Part shown: positions 50,347 through 58,161 of the stretch, in pieces | Layout: each line of letters begins with the position of its first letter | Numbering within the stretch: the first letter of the stretch is position 1 | Source of the DNA: ZC4RG35 sp964571765 | GTDB taxonomy: Bacteria; Actinomycetota; Acidimicrobiia; Spongiisociales; ZC4RG35 | DNA length: 64,000 bases | Assembly: GCA_964571765.1 (NCBI GenBank) | Contig: CAZNDH010000011.1 | Location: forward strand, 1 to 64,000 | Direction: 5' to 3' | Notes under the pieces: model-generated | Databases searched by the model: none | What the model saw: only the letters and a program-made list of their open reading frames with translations | What the model was told of the DNA's origin: nothing | Made by a program: the position numbers and the translations under genes

Positions 50347-50906
50347 TGGCCAAGTACGCAGTCGGATATGTCCTCGCCCTTCTCATGCTGGCAGTGGTGG
50401 GGCTGGCGGTTTGGACCGGTGGTGGGACGGTCCGCCTCCCCTGGCAGAGCTTCGGCGGCGGAGTCGACATCGGGCGCCCCATGCCGATCCCGGCCGTTCC
50501 CGTCCCCGCCCCCATGCCCGAGGTGATAAGCGGCCCACCCGACCTGATCGTCACCGACGCCGAGGGGACCACCCGGCTCAGCCCGATGTCGTTCTGCTGG
50601 AGCTCCGCCCAGTCGAGCATGTGCAGCGAATCCGATTGGCTGCAGGGGAGCGAGCCGGTGTTCGTCGCCACGGATGAGCAACGGGTGACCCTCGACTTCC
50701 AGATGTTCTGGGACGTGGATCTGGTGGCCACGCCGGTCGACTCGCTGTGCCCGCCCTTCGAGCAGTCCTTGACCGAAACCTGGGACCTCCAAGTCGAGCT
50801 GGGAGGCGCCGGGGAGTACCTGGTGACCGTGAACACGGCCACCTCCCAGGGAGACGCCCGTTGGGTTCTCCGAATCGACAACCAGGTGGGAGAGGACGGC
50901 TGCTAG
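50346..50906 (+). CDS. Hypothetical membrane-anchored exported protein
   Basis: A 186-residue protein with an N-terminal membrane helix (VGYVLALLMLAVVGLAVWTG), a Pro-rich stretch (PMPIPAVPVPAPMPEV), then an external beta-rich domain with four Cys (FCWSSAQSSMCSESD, DSLCPPFEQS and the terminal Cys), probably disulfide-bonded. Not recognised. It begins on the last base of the biotin carboxylase stop (TAATG), so it is cotranslated. Its stop overlaps the convergent PLP-enzyme gene by four bases. Confidence 0.77.
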
Positions 50907-52123
50907 CCGGAGAAGTCGGCGAGGACCTCCAACACGTAGTCGACGTCTGCCCGGGTGTGGTCGGCGTTGACCTGAAACCTGATCTCCTCGTCTCCCTTTG
51001 GGACCACCGGGTAATTGAGACCGGTGGCGAGGACTCCGTTCTCGTGGAGATGGGATACCAGGGCCGCGGTTCGCCCGGTGTCACGCACCATCAGTGGGAC
51101 TACCGGGTGGGGGCCGCCGATGGTCTCGAATCCGGCTTCGACCACCCCGGTCTCGAAACGGGTCGTCATCTGGGCGAGATGACCCAACATCTCCTCCCCC
51201 TCCAATGAGTCGACGATCCCGACCGCGGTGTCGGCCGCGGCCGCCTCTCCCACCGTGATCGGATTGGAGTAGACGTACATCGGGCCCTTCTCCCTCAGGT
51301 AGTCGGCGACCGTCGAGCTGCCGGCCACATAACCCCCGTTGACCCCGAATGCCTTCCCCAGTGTCCCGATCAGAACGTCGGCGGATCCGGAGGTCACCGC
51401 CTCGGTCCCACGGCCTCCCTGCCCGAAGGCACCCACCCCGTGAGAGTCGTCCACCACCAGAACCACATTCTCGGGGAACTCACCATCGTGACCGGCCACC
51501 ACTTCCGCCATCGCCCCGAGGTCGGCGTAGTCCCCGCGCATCGAGAAGACCCCGTCGGTGATCACCAGGACCCGATCTGCCCTCCCGGTCAGCTCGGCGA
51601 GCTTCCCGTCGAGCCGGTCGTAATCGAGGTGGGGGTAGACGTCACGGCTGGCAGGGCGGGCCATCCGCACCCCGTTGATGATGCAGTTGTGGTTGAGCTC
51701 GTCACTCAGGATGGCAGTCGCCGGAGTGGCCAGGGTGGTCAGGGTGGAAACCACCGCGGCGTAGGCCGACGAGTAGATGACCGCCGCGGGACGATGGTGG
51801 AACCCCGCCAGCCGATGCTCGAGATCGACGTGAGGTCGGTAGGTGCCCGAGATGAAGCGAACAGCCCCGGGACCGGCACCGAACCTGGCAGTGGCCCGCT
51901 CCTCGGCTGAGATCACTGCGGGGTGGTGGGACAACCCCAAGTAGCTGTTGGAGTTCATCCGGAGGTAGTCGCGGTCGGAGCCTTCCAACCGATAGCGCCG
52001 GCCCAGGCCGCCGGCCGGCGAGACCACCTCGGTGATCACCGACTCGGCGCCCTTTCCGGTGCCCGACTCCCGGAGCTCCCCCAACTCGGCGTCAATGGCC
52101 TGGTCGAGACGATCGTGTGCCAT
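50903..52123 (-). CDS. Alpha-oxoamine synthase family PLP enzyme (glycine C-acetyltransferase / BioF type)
   Basis: A 406-residue fold-type I PLP enzyme. Conserved blocks: YLRMNSNSYLGLSHHPAVIS, GAVRFISGTYRPHVDLE, SDELNHNCIINGVRMA, ITDGVFSMRGDYADLGAM, VVDDSHGVGAFGQGGRGT and the PLP lysine in IGTLGKAFGVNGGYVAGS. Members condense an acyl-CoA with an amino acid and lose CO2 (Kbl, BioF, serine palmitoyltransferase). The features lean toward Kbl, but this is not certain. No threonine dehydrogenase or bio gene is adjacent. Confidence 0.88.
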   Translation of the reverse strand: MAHDRLDQAIDAELGELRESGTGKGAESVITEVVSPAGGLGRRYRLEGSDRDYLRMNSNSYLGLSHHPAVISAEERATARFGAGPGAVRFISGTYRPHVDLEHRLAGFHHRPAAVIYSSAYAAVVSTLTTLATPATAILSDELNHNCIINGVRMARPASRDVYPHLDYDRLDGKLAELTGRADRVLVITDGVFSMRGDYADLGAMAEVVAGHDGEFPENVVLVVDDSHGVGAFGQGGRGTEAVTSGSADVLIGTLGKAFGVNGGYVAGSSTVADYLREKGPMYVYSNPITVGEAAAADTAVGIVDSLEGEEMLGHLAQMTTRFETGVVEAGFETIGGPHPVVPLMVRDTGRTAALVSHLHENGVLATGLNYPVVPKGDEEIRFQVNADHTRADVDYVLEVLADFSG

Positions 52124-52145
52124 CGCCAGGGGTTTAGCAGGTCGA

Positions 52146-52151
52146 TATGGT
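52146..52151 (+). promoter_or_regulatory. Candidate -10 hexamer TATGGT for the hydroxyacid dehydrogenase
   Basis: It ends eight bases before ATG 52160, in the 36-bp divergent gap. Confidence 0.5.
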
Positions 52152-52159
52152 GACCGGTC

Positions 52160-53071
52160 ATGACTCGACTCGGATTCATCGGTCTGGGCACCATGGGAAG
52201 GGGCATGGCCGCCAACCTGATCAAGGCAGGTCACCCACTTGCCGTCTGGAACCGCACTCCGGCCCGCGCGGATGGCCTCGGAGCAGAGATCGCCCCCAGC
52301 CCGAAAGCTCTCGGCGAGACTTGCGACATCGTCTTGGTCTGTGTCTCGGACACACCGGATGTCGAAGAGGTGATCTTCGGTTCGGAAGGGGCCATACACC
52401 GGATGGCGGACGGCGCTCTGATCATCGACCATTCCACGATCTCCCCGAGGTCCACCGCGACCATGGCCGAGCGAGCTGCGAAGTCGGGGGTCGACTGGGT
52501 GGACGCCCCGGTTTCCGGTGGTTCCGAAGGAGCTGCCAACGGGACCCTGGCGGTGATGGCCGGTGGCACTGCCCTCGCGGTTGACCGAGCCCGGCCCTAT
52601 CTCGAGGCCTACTCCAGTTCGGTGGTGCATGTGGGGGAGGCACCTGGTTCCGGGCAGATGGCCAAGGCGGTCAACCAGGTCCTGGTGGTGCTCAACCAAC
52701 TCGCGGTGTCGGAGGCTTTGCTCCTGGCCGATGCCGCCGGCCTCGACCTGCGCACCACGCTGGCGGCGGTCGAAGGGGGAGCCGGAGGCTCATGGATGCT
52801 CTCGAACCGGGGGCCGCAGATGATCGGAGCGGACTGGAGGCCTGGTTTCACCATCGACCTCCAGCAGAAGGACCTGAGGCTGGTTCTCGAGGCGGCCGAC
52901 CACCTCGGTGTCCCCGTGCCCGGAGTTGCCCTGGTCTTCCAGCTCTACCGGTCACTCCAGGAGCGTGGCCTCGGCTCGGAGGGCAACCACGCCCTGGTCA
53001 AGGCATTGGAGGCACTCTCCGGTCGTCGCCTCGGGTCGGGAGGCGGCGTCAGCCGAGCAGATCGGCCTTGA
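52160..53071 (+). CDS. 3-hydroxyisobutyrate dehydrogenase family oxidoreductase
   Basis: A 303-residue NAD(P) enzyme of the beta-hydroxyacid dehydrogenase family. The cofactor site is RLGFIGLGTMGRGMAANLIK, then HSTISPRSTATMAERA, the substrate block DAPVSGGSEGAANGTLAVM, and the catalytic Lys in GSGQMAKAVNQVLVVLNQL. Candidates are 3-hydroxyisobutyrate, tartronate semialdehyde and glyoxylate. The 3' end overlaps the convergent peroxiredoxin gene by 23 bases. Confidence 0.92.
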   Translation: MTRLGFIGLGTMGRGMAANLIKAGHPLAVWNRTPARADGLGAEIAPSPKALGETCDIVLVCVSDTPDVEEVIFGSEGAIHRMADGALIIDHSTISPRSTATMAERAAKSGVDWVDAPVSGGSEGAANGTLAVMAGGTALAVDRARPYLEAYSSSVVHVGEAPGSGQMAKAVNQVLVVLNQLAVSEALLLADAAGLDLRTTLAAVEGGAGGSWMLSNRGPQMIGADWRPGFTIDLQQKDLRLVLEAADHLGVPVPGVALVFQLYRSLQERGLGSEGNHALVKALEALSGRRLGSGGGVSRADRP

Positions 53072-53495
53072 CCCTGTCGACGTGACCGGTGGCCCTGACG
53101 TTGCGATACTCCTTCTCCACCTCACCGGTCTCATCGACCACGAAAGTGGAACGGATCAGGCCCTGGGTGACCCTTCCGTAGAGCGACTTCTCCCCCCACG
53201 TACCGAGCTTCCGAGCCAGCTCCAGGTCCTCATCGGAGAGGAGGTCGAAGTTGAGTCCTTCCTTCTCCTTGAACTTCTTGTTCCGCTCGGGCGGGTCGGG
53301 GCTCACCCCGATCACCCGATAGCCGGCGGCTTCGAACTCCTGGTAACTGTCCCGGAAGTCGCACGACTCGGCGGTGCACCCCGGGGTCATCGCCCGGGGA
53401 TAGAAGAACATCACGTACTTCTCTCCGGCGAAGTCGGCATCGGTGACCGTTTCGCCGTCCTGGTTGATCAAGCTGAAGGTGACTGTGTCCGCCAT
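53049..53495 (-). CDS. bcp: Thioredoxin-dependent peroxiredoxin (Bcp type)
   Basis: A 148-residue peroxiredoxin. PRAMTPGCTAESCDFRDSYQ holds the peroxidatic Cys and, five residues on, the resolving Cys, the spacing of Bcp/PrxQ enzymes. VIGVSPDPPERNKKFKEKEG and RSTFVVDETGEVEKEYRNV complete the fold. It reduces hydroperoxides at the expense of thioredoxin. TAGCCT lies seven bases before ATG 53495. Confidence 0.94.
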   Translation of the reverse strand: MADTVTFSLINQDGETVTDADFAGEKYVMFFYPRAMTPGCTAESCDFRDSYQEFEAAGYRVIGVSPDPPERNKKFKEKEGLNFDLLSDEDLELARKLGTWGEKSLYGRVTQGLIRSTFVVDETGEVEKEYRNVRATGHVDRVKADLLG

Positions 53496-53502
53496 GGACC
53501 GG

Positions 53503-53508
53503 AGGCTA
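53503..53508 (-). promoter_or_regulatory. Candidate -10 hexamer TAGCCT for bcp
   Basis: It ends seven bases before ATG 53495, in the short gap after the flippase-like gene. Confidence 0.45.
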
Positions 53509-53514
53509 ACCCGG

Positions 53515-54450
53515 TCAGGTGGAGACCTCCGCCGCCTTGGCCTCCGGGGAGCGGAGGAAGGTGGTGCCGCCGGCGAGGAAGCTGAGTGCCGCGGGGAGCC
53601 AATATGAGATCACACGGAACACCAGGATGGGGACGGCGACCACGGCAGCGGGAATCCCGTAGGCAGCCAGGATCAAGGCAAGCCCGACCTCGGTGACGCC
53701 CAGTCCCCCAGGAGTGCCGGGGAGGCCCCCGGCCAGCGAGGCCACCGCGAAGCTGGCCATGACCTGGAACCCGGTGATATCGAGGGCAAACGCCTCGAGC
53801 ACCAGCCAGAGGGCGCCGGCCTCCAACGCCAGGCGGGACCACACGTAGATCTGAGATTCCAGTTTGGGAGCGTGGTTGACCGCCGATGGCGCAAGACGCG
53901 ACCTGATGAATCGGGGCAGGTATCTGTTGATGCTGGCCAGCCTGCCCGACCCGAACATCACCACCAGCCCGGCGACCAGGACGAAGGGAGCGAGGAACAC
54001 CAGGCTCACCGAGGCGATCTGGGTGCCCTCCCGGGGCCTGGCGAGGAGCAGTCCGCCCCCGGCCATGATCAGCAGGCCGGCGTAGTTGAGCATCACCGTG
54101 CGTACCGCCGGCGCCGCCGCCACCTCGGTCTCGTCCCGTACCGTCCAAGCCAGGGCCACCGGGGTGATCGCCCCGCCTGCGGGAATGAGCCGGGCCACCC
54201 CTGCCCCGACGATGGCCGCCTTGAACGCCGACCACGGCCTGATGTCGCTCCCGGAGCACTGCACCGACTCACGGAACAAGAGCCCGTAGAACCAGATGGC
54301 ACCCAGGTAGGCGATGACCGCCAGACACAGATAGATCCATGCGGTGCCCCTAATGGGGGGGATCTCGAAGTTGTTGAGCACCCACACCGTGACCGCGGCA
54401 TAGATGACTACGGCGATAGCCGCGATCGAGAGCACCCTTTTCGGGCTCAC
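53515..54450 (-). CDS. Lysylphosphatidylglycerol-synthase-TM / UPF0104 family membrane protein
   Basis: A 311-residue membrane protein with about seven to eight helices of the YbhN/AglD/MprF flippase fold. Marks are FKAAIVGAGVARLIPAGGAI near the middle, MLNYAGLLIMAGGGLLLA, and the GGLPGTPGGLGVTEVGLAL signature. It may move a lipid-linked molecule across the membrane. GTG 54450 overlaps the plsY stop (GTGA), tying it to phospholipid synthesis. Confidence 0.88.
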   Translation of the reverse strand: MSPKRVLSIAAIAVVIYAAVTVWVLNNFEIPPIRGTAWIYLCLAVIAYLGAIWFYGLLFRESVQCSGSDIRPWSAFKAAIVGAGVARLIPAGGAITPVALAWTVRDETEVAAAPAVRTVMLNYAGLLIMAGGGLLLARPREGTQIASVSLVFLAPFVLVAGLVVMFGSGRLASINRYLPRFIRSRLAPSAVNHAPKLESQIYVWSRLALEAGALWLVLEAFALDITGFQVMASFAVASLAGGLPGTPGGLGVTEVGLALILAAYGIPAAVVAVPILVFRVISYWLPAALSFLAGGTTFLRSPEAKAAEVST

Positions 54451-55115
54451 GGGGTCAGCGGGTCTTTGACCGTCTCGGGGAAATCTTCGTCGGCGTCGGG
54501 GTCGGTGTCGTAAACGGCACGGCGCCACATCGCCTCGGGGTCGAACGAGGTCTCCTGGTTGCCCTGAATGCGCCGCCCGATGAGCACCGCGGTCAGCAGA
54601 AACAGGAAGAAGCTCTGGGTGGGTGGGCGTCCCAGGGAGATCGAGACCAGGGGGAGCAGGCCCCAACCAAGGAAGCCGGCGAGACCGCCGCCGAATTTCC
54701 AGCCGGCGACCGCCCACCCGGCGGGCCACACCATCAGGGCAGGGTCGAGCGCCATGACCACTCCGGAGGAGGTGGCCAGGCCGCGTCCCGACCGCCCTCT
54801 CAGGAACACCGACCAGTTGTGCCCGACCACGGCGGACAACCCCACCATGCCGGCCGCGCCCGGCCCAAGCCCGAGCCGGCGGGCAATGTACACCGGGACC
54901 AGACCCTTGAGACCATCGAGAATGGCCGCGGCGGTTCCCCATCCCTTGCCGACCTGGGCGGTCAGGTTGCCGGCCCCAACGTTCCCCGACCCCTGTCTGC
55001 GGAGGTCCACCCCCTTGATCCGGGCGATTACCTGGGCGAACGGGATCGAGCCCAGCAGGTAGGCGACGGCCAGCATCAGCGGCCAGTAGAGCAGGGGCAT
55101 CGATCCGTCGAACAT
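54447..55115 (-). CDS. plsY: Acyl-phosphate glycerol-3-phosphate acyltransferase
   Basis: A 222-residue membrane enzyme that makes lysophosphatidate. Motif 1 is RRQGSGNVGAGNLTAQVGKG, motif 2 VGHNWSVFLRGRSGRGLATS, and the early YLLGSIPFAQVIARIKGVDL is typical. The usual GSxNxGaTN is GSGNVGAGN here. The acidic C-terminal tail (TDPDADEDFPE) is an extension. TATTTT lies eight bases before ATG 55115. Confidence 0.93.
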   Translation of the reverse strand: MFDGSMPLLYWPLMLAVAYLLGSIPFAQVIARIKGVDLRRQGSGNVGAGNLTAQVGKGWGTAAAILDGLKGLVPVYIARRLGLGPGAAGMVGLSAVVGHNWSVFLRGRSGRGLATSSGVVMALDPALMVWPAGWAVAGWKFGGGLAGFLGWGLLPLVSISLGRPPTQSFFLFLLTAVLIGRRIQGNQETSFDPEAMWRRAVYDTDPDADEDFPETVKDPLTP

Positions 55116-55123
55116 GTAGCCTC

Positions 55124-55129
55124 AAAATA
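55124..55129 (-). promoter_or_regulatory. Candidate -10 hexamer TATTTT for plsY
   Basis: It ends eight bases before ATG 55115. The following ~260 bp up to the P5C dehydrogenase contain a protein-like minus-strand stretch near 55170-55270 (VVRGDRLWIGVRDDGSGVTE) without a start or known family. Confidence 0.45.
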
Positions 55130-55392
55130 GCTGGGCAATGAAACTGTAGGAAGCGAATGCGGGTCTTGATGCGGGGCCCCAGCACCTCGGTTACCCCACT
55201 CCCGTCATCTCTGACCCCGATCCAAAGCCGGTCGCCGCGGACCACGGAGCGGATCGGCACCGGGGTCCCACCGTCGTCAAGGATTCGGCCAGTGCCGGGG
55301 CCACCGAAGCCTGATAGAGGTCCACAGCCCTCCGACGGTCGCCGGACTCATTCCTCGGGACGGCTGCCGCGTCCCATGACAGCGCACCGCGG

Positions 55393-55398
55393 TAGTGT
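55393..55398 (+). promoter_or_regulatory. Candidate -10 hexamer TAGTGT for P5C dehydrogenase
   Basis: It ends six bases before ATG 55405. Confidence 0.45.
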
Positions 55399-55404
55399 CG
55401 GCGC

Positions 55405-56961
55405 ATGACCGTCAAGATCACCTACGCCACAGTGTCGGCGGACAACGAGGAGCTCAACACCGCATACGAGCAGGCCGTGGCCCGAGCCCGTGACGAGCTG
55501 GGACAAACCCATGGGGTCATCGTCGATGGCGAGCATCGCACCGACCGCGACCTCGCCGACGAAGTCTCACCCATCGACTCAGGAATCCTCATCGGGCGCT
55601 ACGCCCAGGCAAACCGCAGGGACGTCGATGACGCAGTGGGTGCCGCCAAGGCGTTCCAGCCCAAGTGGGAAGCCTGGGGTTGGGAACGGCGTCGGGACCT
55701 GATGCTTCGGGCCGCCGACGTCATGGAGGGCCAGATCTACGACATCTCGGCCAAACTCTCCTTCGAGATCGGGAAGAACCGACTCGAGGCCCTCGGCGAC
55801 GTTGCCGAGACGGTGGAGTTCTTCCGCTACTACTCCCACCAGATCACCGAGCACGACGGATTCGTCACCCCCCTCAAGCCACAGGGCAATGAGGAGAACG
55901 TGTCGGTGCTCCGCCCTTGGGGGGTCTGGGTGGTGGTCTCGCCGTTCAACTTCCCCATGGCTCTGGCCGCGGGCCCCTCGATCGGTGCCCTGATCACCGG
56001 GAATACCGTGGTGGTCAAGCCCTCGAACAGTGGCGCCCTGATGGCCCTGGAGTTCTACCGGGTGATGAGCGAGGCCGGGCTGCCTGCCGGTGCACTGCAC
56101 ATCCTCACCGGCCGAGGCAGCGAGATCGGCGACTACCTGACCCATCATCCCGACGTAGACGGGGTGACCTTCACCGGGTCGTACGAGGTTGGCATGGGCC
56201 TCTATCGCACCGCCAACGAGCAGCGGCCCAAGCCGGTGATCGCCGAGATGGGTGGGAAGAACCCGGTGGTGGTCACCGCCAGCGCCGATCTCGACACCGC
56301 GGTCGAGGGGGTGGTCCGCGGGGCCTTCGGCCTCAGCGGTCAGAAGTGCTCGGCCACGTCCCGGGTCTACGTCGAGGAGTCGGTCTACGACGAGTTCGTC
56401 GACCGTCTGGTGGACCGAAGCGCCACTTTGAAAGTGGGTGATCCCACCGAACTCGACACCTTCATGGGCCCGGTCATCGACCGTGGCGCGGTCGGCCGGT
56501 TCCAGAAGGCAGTGGAGGAGGTCGAGGCCAGCGGGGGCAAGGTCCTCCACGGCGGGTCGGTGCTCACCGGCGAGCCCTTCGATCAGGGGACCTTCGTCGA
56601 GCCAACGGTGGTCACCGCCCCACTCGAGTCATGGATCTGGGACGAGGAGCTCTTTCTACCCTTCGTCTCGGTGACCAAGGTCTCCGGGCTCGAGGAGGGC
56701 CTCGAGCTGTCCAACAAGTCGATCTACGGGCTGACCGCCGGGCTGTTTTCCGGAGACGAGGATGAGATCTCGCGATGGTTCGACGGCATCGAAGCCGGCG
56801 TCACCTACGTCAACCGCTCCGCCGGTGCCACCACCGGGGCCTGGCCCGACATCCAGTCCTTCGGCGGCTGGAAGTCGTCTGGCACCTCCGGAGCAGGTGG
56901 AGGCGGCCCCTGGTACCTCCGCCAGTACCTCCGCGAACAGTCGCGCACCGTGGTCCGGTAG
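55405..56961 (+). CDS. rocA: 1-pyrroline-5-carboxylate dehydrogenase (aldehyde dehydrogenase family)
   Basis: A 518-residue aldehyde dehydrogenase. NAD and catalytic sites: VVSPFNFPMALAAGPSIGAL, VTFTGSYEVGMGLYR, Glu in IAEMGGKNPVVVTASADLDT, and the catalytic Cys in GLSGQKCSATSRVYVEESVY. The C-terminal VNRSAGATTGAWPDIQSFGG and YLRQYLREQSRTVV are typical of P5C dehydrogenases. It would finish proline breakdown to glutamate together with the proline dehydrogenase at 36 kb. It stands alone; a REP-like repeat follows its stop. Confidence 0.9.
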   Translation: MTVKITYATVSADNEELNTAYEQAVARARDELGQTHGVIVDGEHRTDRDLADEVSPIDSGILIGRYAQANRRDVDDAVGAAKAFQPKWEAWGWERRRDLMLRAADVMEGQIYDISAKLSFEIGKNRLEALGDVAETVEFFRYYSHQITEHDGFVTPLKPQGNEENVSVLRPWGVWVVVSPFNFPMALAAGPSIGALITGNTVVVKPSNSGALMALEFYRVMSEAGLPAGALHILTGRGSEIGDYLTHHPDVDGVTFTGSYEVGMGLYRTANEQRPKPVIAEMGGKNPVVVTASADLDTAVEGVVRGAFGLSGQKCSATSRVYVEESVYDEFVDRLVDRSATLKVGDPTELDTFMGPVIDRGAVGRFQKAVEEVEASGGKVLHGGSVLTGEPFDQGTFVEPTVVTAPLESWIWDEELFLPFVSVTKVSGLEEGLELSNKSIYGLTAGLFSGDEDEISRWFDGIEAGVTYVNRSAGATTGAWPDIQSFGGWKSSGTSGAGGGGPWYLRQYLREQSRTVVR

Positions 56962-56966
56962 AACCT

Positions 56967-57000
56967 GCGAACCTCAGGTACCACGACCCGGATATGGGTC
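56967..57000. repeat. Single-unit copy of the palindromic intergenic element
   Basis: It has the same 15 bases (gcgAACCTCAGGTAC) as the left end of the 43698 element, followed by the hairpin unit GACCCGGATATGGGTC, which is inverted relative to the other copy. It lies six bases after the P5C dehydrogenase stop and before the convergent HisA-like gene. It may also help terminate both transcripts. Confidence 0.75.
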
Positions 57001-57025
57001 AAACCCTCTCGAGTACGAGGCTGGT

Positions 57026-58102
57026 TCAGCCGGTTTCGAGGTGGATCGGGGTCCCGTCGGGATCGGTGAATGAGAGCCCACCGGACACGACGTCGACATC
57101 GACCCCCTGGTTGGCCAGGTGATCCTTCCAACGTTGGATGTCGTCGACCTGGAACATCAACCCCTCGGGCCTGCCGCCTCCCCCCTCGACCAGTTCGATC
57201 TGCTGACCGGGCGAAGCCTGGACCACAGCGGCCGCACCCGGCTCGGAGGGTGTGCGCACCTTCTCGAAACCCAGTGTGTTGCGGTAGAAGTCGAGGGCGT
57301 CCGCCACCGAGGAGACTCCGATGGACGTCCTCGACCCGGTGATCCCACCGGGCGGCCGCATCGGCCCACGTCCGGCGAGGACCTCCTTGGCCTCCTCGAT
57401 GGTGAACCGACCAACGGTCACCTCCCGCCCGACGATCACGCCACCCAACCGGCGCCCACCCGACTGCAATTGGACGAGTTGGCGGAGATCCTCGAGATCC
57501 CGCACTCCGCCCGAGGCGATAACCGGCTCCTCCACAATGGCCATCGCCTCGGCGAGGATCTGCAGATTGGGAGGCTCGGCCAGGGCGTCACGTCCCGCCT
57601 CGGCAACCAGGAAGGCGACCGCCCCGGCGGAGGACATCTCGATGAGGACCTCCTCGAGGAAGCGCCCGCTGTTCTGGGTCCATCCCCGAGTGGCCACCTC
57701 CTCGTCCTGCCGCACGTCGAGTGAGACCACGATCTTCCCTTGATACTGGCGGCACATCTCCCACACCATGAGCTGGTTCTCGATGGCGGCAGTCCCCATC
57801 ACGATCCGCCAGGCCCCCATGTCGACCAGTCGCTCCGCCTCGACCTCGGAGCGCACCCCACCGGCCACCTGGACCGGGATTTCCACCGTCTCTACCAGAC
57901 GCTTGATCATGTCCCGGTTGCGGTAGTCGCCGTAGGCCGCGGCGTCGAGATCGACGACGTGGAGGTAGTCGATCCCTTGCTCGGCCCAGTTGCGGGCCCG
58001 TCCCACAGGGTCGTTGTCCAGCGCGATTGCATCGTCGAGGTTGCCTTTGGGCAGGCGAACCGAAAGACCCCCCAGGATGTTGACGCGGGCATAGAGGTCC
58101 AT
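57026..58102 (-). CDS. HisA-like TIM barrel fused to a VOC (glyoxalase) domain
   Basis: A 358-residue fusion. Residues 1-250 are a HisA/PriA-type barrel: HVVDLDAAAYGDYRNRDMI, VEIPVQVAGGVRSEVEAERL, WRIVMGTAAIENQLMVWEM, VVSLDVRQDEEVATRGWTQN and VIASGGVRDLEDLRQLVQL. Residues ~255-358 are a vicinal-oxygen-chelate domain (VADALDFYRNTLGFEKVRTP, and a terminal GLSFTDPDGTPIHLETG). The strand-1 acidic residue that normally reads IDL is Asn here (RVNILGGLSVRL), while the later Asp (SLDVR) is kept. It may be a HisA paralogue rather than the histidine enzyme. TAGGGT lies six bases before ATG 58102. Confidence 0.87.
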   Translation of the reverse strand: MDLYARVNILGGLSVRLPKGNLDDAIALDNDPVGRARNWAEQGIDYLHVVDLDAAAYGDYRNRDMIKRLVETVEIPVQVAGGVRSEVEAERLVDMGAWRIVMGTAAIENQLMVWEMCRQYQGKIVVSLDVRQDEEVATRGWTQNSGRFLEEVLIEMSSAGAVAFLVAEAGRDALAEPPNLQILAEAMAIVEEPVIASGGVRDLEDLRQLVQLQSGGRRLGGVIVGREVTVGRFTIEEAKEVLAGRGPMRPPGGITGSRTSIGVSSVADALDFYRNTLGFEKVRTPSEPGAAAVVQASPGQQIELVEGGGGRPEGLMFQVDDIQRWKDHLANQGVDVDVVSGGLSFTDPDGTPIHLETG

Positions 58103-58108
58103 GGCCCA

Positions 58109-58114
58109 ACCCTA
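58109..58114 (-). promoter_or_regulatory. Candidate -10 hexamer TAGGGT for the HisA-like fusion
   Basis: It ends six bases before ATG 58102. Confidence 0.45.
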
Positions 58115-58161
58115 TCGGATGACCGAAAGGTGTGAACAAACCGCGGGCGACCGGCCGGTTG

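Noticed and set aside
55160..55270. A gene on the minus strand between plsY and P5C dehydrogenase
   Set aside because: The stretch looks protein-like for about 40 residues, but it has no plausible start, no recognised family, and its frame runs on into plsY sequence.
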